Shown piece by piece: positions 16,667 through 22,958 of a stretch of 64,000 bases of DNA; the first letter of the stretch is position 1; the number at the start of each line of letters is the position of its first letter. The notes under the pieces were generated by a model. That model searched no databases and had not been told where the DNA came from. It saw nothing but the letters and a program-made list of their open reading frames with translations. The position numbers and the translations under genes were made by a program. The DNA lies in NCBI GenBank assembly GCA_900143615.1, contig FREU01000001.1, positions 644,767 through 708,766 on the forward strand, read 5' to 3'. The DNA is from Rhodobacteraceae bacterium Alg231-30. GTDB taxonomy: Bacteria; Pseudomonadota; Alphaproteobacteria; Rhodobacterales; Rhodobacteraceae.

Positions 16667-17219
16667 CAGGCCGCACTTCGGTCACTTCGGGAATGTAGTG
16701 GCGCAGAAGGTTTTCGATGCCCATTTTTAGCGTCAGTGTCGAAGACGGACAACCGGCGCAGGCGCCTTGCATGTGCAGATAGACCACGCCGCGATCAAAG
16801 CCGTGGAAGGTGATGTCGCCGCCATCCTGTGCCACGGCGGGACGTACACGCGTATCCAGCAGATCTTTGATCTGATCCACGATCTGGCCATCTTCGCCGG
16901 TGTGTTCTGCGTGGCCTGATGGGGCTGTTGCTTCGCCTGCCATGACAGGTTGGCCGGACTGGAAATGCTCCATGATCGCGCCAAGGATGGCTGGCTTGAT
17001 GTGATCCCACTCAACCGTCTCAGCTTTGGTGACGGTGACAAAGTCATTGCCAAAGAACACGCCAGACACACCGCTAACGGCAAACACGCGCGACGCCAGT
17101 GGAGAGGCTGAGGCACCTTCGGCGGTTGGAAAGTCAGCTGTCCCAACTTCTAAAACGGTCTGGCCGGGCAGAAATTTCAGAGTGGCAGGGTTTGGAGTGG
17201 ATTCAGTTTGGATGAACAT
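16656..17219 (-). CDS. nfu: Nfu-type iron-sulfur cluster scaffold (NifU family)
   Basis: A 187-residue protein with the two Nfu domains: the N-terminal Scaffold domain (MFIQTESTPNPATLKFLPGQ ... FFGNDFVTVTK) and the C-terminal NifU-like domain with the cluster-binding CxxC in GACAGCPSSTLTLKMGIE. It assembles and transfers 4Fe-4S clusters in the cytosol. ATG 17219 gives the conserved N-terminus; an earlier start at 17276 would run through the promoter. It heads an overlapping unit with gfa, tsaB and rimI. A probable Irr box and a good promoter precede it, so iron-dependent control is likely. Confidence 0.92.
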   Translation of the reverse strand: MFIQTESTPNPATLKFLPGQTVLEVGTADFPTAEGASASPLASRVFAVSGVSGVFFGNDFVTVTKAETVEWDHIKPAILGAIMEHFQSGQPVMAGEATAPSGHAEHTGEDGQIVDQIKDLLDTRVRPAVAQDGGDITFHGFDRGVVYLHMQGACAGCPSSTLTLKMGIENLLRHYIPEVTEVRPVAV

Positions 17220-17247
17220 CGTGCAATACCTTATCTGGCTTGTCGGA

Positions 17248-17276
17248 TATATGTGCCTGTCAAAGGCCACTGTCAA
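17248..17276 (-). promoter_or_regulatory. Candidate sigma70-type promoter of nfu
   Basis: TTGACA at 17276-17271 and CATATA at 17253-17248 on the minus strand, spaced by 17 bp; the ATG of nfu lies 29 bp beyond the -10. The iron box is immediately upstream. Confidence 0.6.
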
Positions 17277-17278
17277 GG

Positions 17279-17295
17279 TTTAGAATTATTCTAAA
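17279..17295 (-). promoter_or_regulatory. Probable Irr box (iron control element)
   Basis: Perfect palindrome TTTAGAA-TTA-TTCTAAA, extended by one more G/C pair on each side, matching the ICE-type Irr box as I recall it for alphaproteobacteria. It ends 2 bp upstream of the -35 of nfu and follows the usp stop codon. Irr, a haem-responsive Fur-family protein, controls iron-consuming genes, which fits an Fe-S scaffold target. Confidence 0.7.
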
Positions 17296-17299
17296 CTTG

Positions 17300-17758
17300 T
17301 CAGGTGACCGCTTCAAGTTGTTCTTTTGACAGATCGCCAGGCACGATGGTGATCGGAATTGGCAAGGACCCCAAATTGCGCGAAAGTTGGCTCACCAAGG
17401 GGCCGGGGCCTTTGCGCCCAGTGCCTGCGCCTAGCACAAGTACGCCAATTTCGGTGTCCTCTTTGATTTCTGCTAGAATTTCGGAGACGCCTTCGCCTTC
17501 GCGGATTTTTAGCTCGGGGTCGACGTTTTGTCGGTCGCGCATCCATTTGGCGAAAACTTCGAAATGCACTTCAATCCGTTCACGTGCTTCTTCACGCATG
17601 ATGTCGCCAACGCCAATCCAGTGGTTGAACTCTTCCGGAGCAATGATCGACAAGATTTTTACGCCGCCGCCCGTATTGGAGGCGCGCATCGCAGCAAACC
17701 GCATTGCGTTCAGGCATTCACGGCTGTCATCCAGCACGACCAAAAACTTACGCATCAA
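17300..17758 (-). CDS. Universal stress protein family (UspA)
   Basis: A 152-residue single-domain Usp protein: MRKFLVVLDDSRECLNAMRF at the start, and the nucleotide-binding C-terminal motif GVLVLGAGTGRKGPGPLVSQ, matching the G-x2-G-x9-G-S/T pattern in loose form. Such proteins bind ATP or related ligands and support survival under stress; no specific partner is indicated. It sits between the aminotransferase and nfu on the same strand, but the nfu promoter in between suggests independent expression of the downstream unit. The ATG codes MMRKF with either Met possible. Confidence 0.82.
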   Translation of the reverse strand: MMRKFLVVLDDSRECLNAMRFAAMRASNTGGGVKILSIIAPEEFNHWIGVGDIMREEARERIEVHFEVFAKWMRDRQNVDPELKIREGEGVSEILAEIKEDTEIGVLVLGAGTGRKGPGPLVSQLSRNLGSLPIPITIVPGDLSKEQLEAVT

Positions 17759-17815
17759 AGCTCCCCTTTTGCGGGATCATGACGTCAACAGGGACCGCGC
17801 GCAACATATCTTTGT

Positions 17816-18679
17816 TTAGACGCCAGAGGCGGCCCAGTCCCAATACATCTCACGCGCGCGACGTGTGATCGGACCAATTTGATATTGGCAATCTTCAAAG
17901 GCAGATACAGGCGTGACCTTGTTCATGTTGCCGGACATGAAGATTTCGTCGGCTTCTTCAAAGTCTGTATAAGTCAATACGGTCTCATGGACTTGCACGC
18001 CATCGGCCCGCAGGTTTTTCATGTGGCGCGCGCGGGTGATGCCAGCCAGGAAGGTTCCATTGGAGACAGGTGTAAAGACCTCGCCATCACGTACCATAAA
18101 GATATTGGCTGTGGCGGTTTCGGCAACGTTGCCCATGGCGTCCGTCACCAAGGCGTTGGAAAAGCCTTTGGAACGGGCTTCGGCCAGCATACGCGCGTTG
18201 TTGGGATAAAGGCACCCAGCTTTGGCGTTGACCACTGCGCTCTCCAAAACCGGGCGGCGGAACCGTGTTTTCGTCAGCGTGACCGAGGCGGTTTCAGGTG
18301 CCATTGGGACTTCTTCAAGACAGAGAGCAAAGCCTGTGGTGTCAGCACTTGGGACAATCGCGCTGGGATCACCGTCGATGCCCCAATACATTGGCCGGAT
18401 ATAGACGGCGCTGTCATTTGTGAAACCTTTGAGGCCCTCGAGGGCAATTTCCACCATATCTTCGGCTGTGACGGTTGGCGTCATCATCAAGGCACTTGCC
18501 GAGCGGTTTGTGCGCGCACAGTGTTTGTCCAGATCAGGAGTGAGGCCGTCAAAGAAACGGGCTCCGTCAAATACGGTCGAGCCCACCCAAGCGCCATGAT
18601 CCGCTGCGCGCATGATCGGGACGTTGCCGTCATGCCAGCTGCCGTTGAAATAGGTCCGGATGTTGCCGCCAATTGCCAT
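17816..18679 (-). CDS. ilvE: Branched-chain amino acid aminotransferase (class IV PLP enzyme)
   Basis: A 287-residue fold-type IV aminotransferase. MAIGGNIRTYFNGSWHDGNV opens the protein; the PLP lysine is K153 in NAKAGCLYPNN; NVAETATANIF and TFLAGITRARH carry the phosphate and cofactor contacts. The family interconverts branched-chain amino acids and 2-keto acids, but D-amino acid transaminases share the fold, so substrate is not fully proven. The start is ATG 18679, with AAAGG upstream; an in-frame ATG at 18793 would place the leader hairpin inside the gene and is unlikely. A stem-loop with T-run lies 68 bp upstream of the start and may control expression. Confidence 0.85.
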   Translation of the reverse strand: MAIGGNIRTYFNGSWHDGNVPIMRAADHGAWVGSTVFDGARFFDGLTPDLDKHCARTNRSASALMMTPTVTAEDMVEIALEGLKGFTNDSAVYIRPMYWGIDGDPSAIVPSADTTGFALCLEEVPMAPETASVTLTKTRFRRPVLESAVVNAKAGCLYPNNARMLAEARSKGFSNALVTDAMGNVAETATANIFMVRDGEVFTPVSNGTFLAGITRARHMKNLRADGVQVHETVLTYTDFEEADEIFMSGNMNKVTPVSAFEDCQYQIGPITRRAREMYWDWAASGV

Positions 18680-18746
18680 AGTACTACGCCTTTTGTTGAT
18701 CGGCGCGAGACTAGGGCGGGCTTGGCGCTGCGTCCATAGGGAAAGG

Positions 18747-18777
18747 AAAACCCCTCGGCGAAAAATACACCGAGGGG
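18747..18777 (-). terminator. Stem-loop terminator in the leader of the aminotransferase gene
   Basis: Perfect 8-bp arms CCCCTCGG / CCGAGGGG, 11-base loop, followed on the minus strand by TTTTCC. It is about 215 bases past the trpS stop and 68 bases before the aminotransferase ATG, so it may end a short transcript from this gap or act as an attenuator. Confidence 0.7.
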
Positions 18778-18936
18778 CGAAAGGTTTGGTCATGGAAAAG
18801 GGACTTAAGGGGTAACAGGTCGTCGGTCTTAAACCATCGAAAATACGACAGTCCTTAGTTCACGGATGAGGCTAAAGGCGATTTGCAACAGTGCTGTGAC
18901 AGAATGTCCGCATCTGCAAAAAGGGTAGCTCAAGGA
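18778..18936 (-). other. Non-coding stretch between two terminators, possible small RNA
   Basis: Part of the 313-bp gap between trpS and the aminotransferase gene. It is bounded by the trpS stem-loop on one side and a T-tailed terminator on the other, contains no convincing reading frame on either strand, and carries a C-rich segment (CTGTTACCCCTTAAGTCCC on the minus strand). A small RNA or a long leader is possible, but no good promoter was recognised. Confidence 0.3.
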
Positions 18937-18968
18937 AATACGGCACCGCAAATCTGCGATGCCGTATT
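18937..18968 (-). terminator. Stem-loop downstream of trpS
   Basis: Arms AATACGGCA / TGCCGTATT with an inner CGCA / TGCG pair and an AATC loop, 24 bases after the trpS stop. Only a weak T-run follows on the minus strand, but the position and stem length suit a terminator. Confidence 0.6.
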
Positions 18969-18992
18969 GTGAGTGCCTCAAGTTCTACGAGA

Positions 18993-20033
18993 TTACTTGC
19001 CAGCGCCAACCATGCCGACGATTTCGTAGGTGCGCGCCAAAATTGGCGAGGCAATTTCGCGAGCTTGCTGTGCGCCATGAGCCAAAATGCGGTCGATTTC
19101 GGATGTGTCCTGCATCAAGCGGGCCATTTCGGTTGAAATTGGCGCAAGCTTTTCAACAGCAACATCCGCGAGCATCGGTTTGAATTCCGAGAATTGTTTG
19201 CCACCCACGTCCGCGAGTACTTGATCCACAGTTTTATCTGCGAGGGCCGCGTAGATATTCACAAGGTTGCGGGCTTCCGGTCTCTCTTCCAAGCCTTTGG
19301 CCTCAGACGGCAACCCGTCAGGATCGGTTTTGGCTTTGCGGATTTTCTTGGCAATCGTGTCGGCGTCATCGGTCATATTGATGCGGCTGGCATCTGACGG
19401 ATCAGATTTGGACATCTTCTTGGAGCCATCACGGAACGACATTACCCGTGTGGCAGCCCCTTCGATCACCGGTTCGGTGATCGGGAAGAAATCCACACCA
19501 TAGTCGTGATTGAATTTGGTGGCGATATCACGGGTTAGCTCGAGGTGCTGTTTCTGGTCTTCGCCCACAGGAACCTGCGTGGCGTGATAGATCAAGATGT
19601 CAGCGGCCATCAGGGCAGGGTAGGCAAACAGGCCCAGCGAAGCGTTTTGCTGGTTCTTACCGGCTTTGTCTTTCCATTGGGTCATACGCTGCATCCAACC
19701 CATGCGGGCGACGCAATTAAACACCCATGCCAATTGTGCATGTTCTGGCACTTGCGACTGGTTGAACAAAATGGATTTTGCGGGATCAAGGCCGGCGGCA
19801 ATGAAACCGGCACAGAGTTCGCGCGTGGCTTGTTGCAGATCCGCGGGGTTTTGCCAGACGGTGATCGCGTGCATGTCGACCATGCAATAAAGCGTCTGAA
19901 GCTCATCACTTTGCATGTCTACAAAGCGCTTGAGCGCGCCAAGATAGTTGCCCAAATGCAGGTTGCCCGAGGGTTGGATACCCGAGAAGACCCGCGGGGT
20001 GAAAGTAGAGGACGTTTGGACCGCCTCGTTCAT
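18993..20033 (-). CDS. trpS: Tryptophanyl-tRNA synthetase
   Basis: A 346-residue class I aminoacyl-tRNA synthetase. The HIGH-equivalent is [18 protein letters not shown] near residues 18-35, [11 protein letters not shown] follows, and the KMSKS loop is [10 protein letters not shown]. These are the bacterial TrpRS signatures. It charges tRNA-Trp with tryptophan in the cytosol. The gene is monocistronic with its own stem-loop after it; the divergent rhomboid-like gene starts 73 bp upstream. Confidence 0.96.
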   Translation of the reverse strand: MNEAVQTSSTFTPRVFSGIQPSGNLHLGNYLGALKRFVDMQSDELQTLYCMVDMHAITVWQNPADLQQATRELCAGFIAAGLDPAKSILFNQSQVPEHAQLAWVFNCVARMGWMQRMTQWKDKAGKNQQNASLGLFAYPALMAADILIYHATQVPVGEDQKQHLELTRDIATKFNHDYGVDFFPITEPVIEGAATRVMSFRDGSKKMSKSDPSDASRINMTDDADTIAKKIRKAKTDPDGLPSEAKGLEERPEARNLVNIYAALADKTVDQVLADVGGKQFSEFKPMLADVAVEKLAPISTEMARLMQDTSEIDRILAHGAQQAREIASPILARTYEIVGMVGAGK

Positions 20034-20106
20034 GGGAATACTCCGTCTGGATTTATTGGTGAGCTTGCCTTACCCATGCGACAAAACCCCGTCAAGGAGC
20101 GTAGGC

Positions 20107-20805
20107 ATGAGCAGCCCCGACCATCAACCTCAAGAACCGTCCGCCGTGAACCCTTTGCCACCCGTGGTGGTGGCTCTGTTCTTGGTGATTGTCGGCATCG
20201 AAGCTGCTTTCTGGCTTGGCGCACAAGGCGTGGTCGGCGGGCCTGACGCGTTGGGCTGGCGGTTGGCTGCTATCCAAAAATATGCGTTTTCAGCTGATAT
20301 TTTTGATTGGATGATGTCGCGCGGACAATGGCCGAGCGAACATATGATCCGCTTTGTGACTTACCTGTTTGTGCATGTGAACTTTACCCACACTCTGTTT
20401 GGGGGTGTTTTGCTGCTGGCGATTGGAAAAATGGTCGGAGAAGTGTTTTCCGGCTGGGCCACATTGGTTGTCTTTGTTGGCTCGGGCATCGTTGGCGCGC
20501 TGGGCTATGCGCTAATCTTGGATACGTCGACGCCACTGATAGGATCATATCCCGGTGTGTACGGGTTGATCGGGGCATTTACGTTTTTGATGTGGATCCG
20601 TCTTGGGCTGGTTGGAGCACCACAAGCTCGGGCGTTTTCACTGATCGGTATGTTGGTTGCGATCCAGCTGGGCTTTGGGCTGTTGTTTGGCGGCAACCCT
20701 GACTGGGTGGCGGATGTGATTGGATTTGCAACCGGCTTTGCCTTGTCGTTTTTGTTGGTGCCGGGCGGCTGGCGCCGGATCCTTGAGCGAATCCGGCGCG
20801 AGTGA
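20107..20805 (+). CDS. Rhomboid-fold membrane protein lacking catalytic residues
   Basis: A 232-residue protein with about six transmembrane segments arranged as in rhomboid proteases. The expected catalytic Ser motif GxSG is GSYPGVYGLIG (146-156), with Tyr148 where Ser is expected; the HxxGxxxG motif of the sixth helix is DVIGFATG, with Asp203 where His is expected; the oxyanion Asn after the VHVNFTH segment (90-95) is Gly. These readings are by eye against the family pattern. It is therefore probably an inactive rhomboid-like protein (compare iRhoms/derlins) with a binding or quality-control role. AAGGAG precedes ATG 20107. Confidence 0.8.
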   Translation: MSSPDHQPQEPSAVNPLPPVVVALFLVIVGIEAAFWLGAQGVVGGPDALGWRLAAIQKYAFSADIFDWMMSRGQWPSEHMIRFVTYLFVHVNFTHTLFGGVLLLAIGKMVGEVFSGWATLVVFVGSGIVGALGYALILDTSTPLIGSYPGVYGLIGAFTFLMWIRLGLVGAPQARAFSLIGMLVAIQLGFGLLFGGNPDWVADVIGFATGFALSFLLVPGGWRRILERIRRE

Positions 20806-20816
20806 TGTCGTCGCGA

Positions 20817-21329
20817 TTAGGCGTTGCGAGTCGACATGCCCATGGCAATCGCGCTGACGCCATTTGAGATTAGTTCGACTGACAGCAAGATGCCGAGAAC
20901 AACGGTGGCTGACTGTGGGAAATTTGACAGCACCATTGCGCCCAGCACAATTGAGATGATGCCGGAAAACAGCAGCGCCATGCGGAAGGGACCCTCTGCA
21001 TGAGCAAAGCCGATCCAGGCCTTAAATATACCAGATACTAGAAAACTGATCCCAGCGATGAAGGTAAGCGCGACAAGGCCCTGTAGTGGTTCACCCACCA
21101 AATTGACGCCAATGACCAAGGCTACAAGTCCCAAGAGTGCCCCCAGTATTTTGCTGCTTGTGCCTTCGGCGCGCAGCCCTGCCCAGACTTGGAGCACACC
21201 AAGTATGACAAAACTCCACCCCGCCAGAAGTGTGGCGGTGATCGATGCTGCAAACGGATTCATCAGCGCGAAGATCCCAGCGAGCAGTGATAGAACGCCG
21301 ACGATTACCATAATTACCCAATTAGACAT
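20817..21329 (-). CDS. HdeD family (DUF308) membrane protein
   Basis: A 170-residue protein with six short transmembrane helices in three hairpins, starting MSNWVIMVIVGVLSLLAGIF and repeating the LLAGxFALxxP pattern typical of DUF308. HdeD of E. coli is linked to acid resistance at high cell density; the function elsewhere is unknown. ATG 21329 has GAGAGGGA upstream. A 15-bp palindrome (21344-21358) sits just before the ribosome binding site. It converges on the rhomboid-like gene with 11 bp between stops. Confidence 0.82.
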   Translation of the reverse strand: MSNWVIMVIVGVLSLLAGIFALMNPFAASITATLLAGWSFVILGVLQVWAGLRAEGTSSKILGALLGLVALVIGVNLVGEPLQGLVALTFIAGISFLVSGIFKAWIGFAHAEGPFRMALLFSGIISIVLGAMVLSNFPQSATVVLGILLSVELISNGVSAIAMGMSTRNA

Positions 21330-21343
21330 TTCGTTCCCTCTCC

Positions 21344-21358
21344 CGAACATGATGTTCG
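21344..21358 (-). promoter_or_regulatory. 15-bp palindrome before the HdeD-like gene
   Basis: CGAACAT-G-ATGTTCG, perfect with a single central base, 15 bases upstream of the start codon and touching the ribosome binding site. It may be an operator or an mRNA hairpin that hides the start. It does not fit the alphaproteobacterial LexA direct-repeat pattern. Confidence 0.4.
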
Positions 21359-21413
21359 TGGGGATGTAACGCCAAAAAACGGTCCTACGGCAATAGTTTA
21401 TTGGATATTTGGG

Positions 21414-22958
21414 TTACTGACTTCTTTTTGCGGCGTTTCGGATGTCTGAAAACCGAAATGCTCCGGTAACGCTTGAGGCCGCGAAATAGACGATGACTCC
21501 GATGCCAATCAGAATAAGTAAGGCGATATAGCGCCAGCCTGCCAAGCCGAACCACGGACCGATTATGAGTGCGGTTGCATAGAGCGCTGCTGCCATTAAC
21601 GCGGCCGACAGGCAGATGCGCCAAACCCGGCTGCGCAAGCGGGCGTCAAAGCGGGCAACTTCACCATAGCGGCGCGCACCGATGGCCAGTTGCAACACCA
21701 TGATCCAAGCCGCAACCGAGGCAGCGACTGCAGGCGCCAACCATTCGATGTAAGGCTCAAGACCAAAAGCAAGAGCGGCGTTCACGACCATTGCAACCAT
21801 GGCATATCGAAACGGGCTTTTGGTGTCTTCGCGCGCAAAGAACAGCGGCTGCAGAAGTTTCTGCAACACAAAAGCGGGGAGACCCAAACCATAGATCGCC
21901 AGAGCCACAGCGATCGCCGCGGAATCGTCGGCGGTGGTCGCGCCGCGCTCATAAAGGACAGAGACCATCGGCAAGGGGATCACGAGAAAGGCGACTGCGC
22001 AGGGCAATGTTAGGAAAAGAGAAAACTCACCCGCGCGTGAAAACGCATGACGCGCCCCGTCGTTGTCGCCAGCCTTAAGGCGGCGCGACAGATCCGGCAA
22101 AAGTACAATGCCCACGGCGATGCCGACCACGCCAAGCGGTAGTTGATAGAGGCGATCTGCAGCAAAGAGCCAGCTGACCGCGCCGGGCGTAGATGAGGCC
22201 ACGATCTGTCCAACCACGAGGTTGATCTGCATGACACCCGAGGCCAGAGCGGCAGGAACCGCAATGCGCAACATGCGGCTCATGTCTGGCGTCCAACGCG
22301 GTAGGCTGGGGCGGATAGTGATACCAGCGCGCACCGTGGCCACCCACACCAGTGTCAGTTGAGCGACACCGGCAATGGGAATGGTCCAAAGCAGCCACAT
22401 CACTACGTCGCCACCGACCGCGGCGCCGATGATCAGCGCGGGAACGGCGATAATATTGAGTAGAACTGGAGCTGCAGCGGCAACTGCAAAACGGCCTGTT
22501 GCGTTGAGCACACCCGAAAATAGCGCGGCGAGAGACATGAATAGAATGTAGGGAAAGACGATGCGGCCAAAGCCGACGGTCATGTCAAACCGTTCATCTC
22601 CGGAAAATCCTTCGGCGGTGGCCCATACGAGGGCAGGCATAAAGATCATCGCCAAAGCGGTGAGACCTAGTACGGATGCCGCGAGCAAGTTAAAGGCGTC
22701 GTTTGCGAATTTCTGAGCAGCGTCGTCTGCTTCATATTTCTTGGAAAACATCGGCACAAAGGCGGCGTTAAAGGCACCTTCGGCAAAGAAGCGGCGAAAC
22801 ATATTAGGCAAGCGAAACGCAGCGACAAATGCGTCCAGCGTGCTGCCCGGTCCAATGTAGTTCAGGATCAGTATTTCACGCACAAATCCTAGAATACGGC
22901 TGGCCAAAGTCCAAAAGCCAACCGTCAGGAAACCGCGTATTAGGCGGATAGGCTTCAA
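21414..22958 (-). CDS. murJ: Lipid II flippase MurJ
   Basis: A 514-residue MOP-superfamily protein with about 14 transmembrane segments. Typical MurJ segments are GFWTLASRILGFVREILI at the start, NMFRRFFAEGAFNAAFVPMF (residues 51-70), and FSRAGEFSLFLTLPCAVAFL. MurJ moves undecaprenyl-linked lipid II across the inner membrane for peptidoglycan synthesis. It overlaps glnD by 4 bp, the glnD-murJ pairing being common in alphaproteobacteria. Confidence 0.94.
   Translation of the reverse strand: MKPIRLIRGFLTVGFWTLASRILGFVREILILNYIGPGSTLDAFVAAFRLPNMFRRFFAEGAFNAAFVPMFSKKYEADDAAQKFANDAFNLLAASVLGLTALAMIFMPALVWATAEGFSGDERFDMTVGFGRIVFPYILFMSLAALFSGVLNATGRFAVAAAAPVLLNIIAVPALIIGAAVGGDVVMWLLWTIPIAGVAQLTLVWVATVRAGITIRPSLPRWTPDMSRMLRIAVPAALASGVMQINLVVGQIVASSTPGAVSWLFAADRLYQLPLGVVGIAVGIVLLPDLSRRLKAGDNDGARHAFSRAGEFSLFLTLPCAVAFLVIPLPMVSVLYERGATTADDSAAIAVALAIYGLGLPAFVLQKLLQPLFFAREDTKSPFRYAMVAMVVNAALAFGLEPYIEWLAPAVAASVAAWIMVLQLAIGARRYGEVARFDARLRSRVWRICLSAALMAAALYATALIIGPWFGLAGWRYIALLILIGIGVIVYFAASSVTGAFRFSDIRNAAKRSQ

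Noticed and set aside
21344-21358. LexA/SOS box
   Set aside because: It is an inverted repeat with 5-base centre between GAAC and GTTC; alphaproteobacterial LexA boxes are direct GTTC-N7-GTTC repeats.
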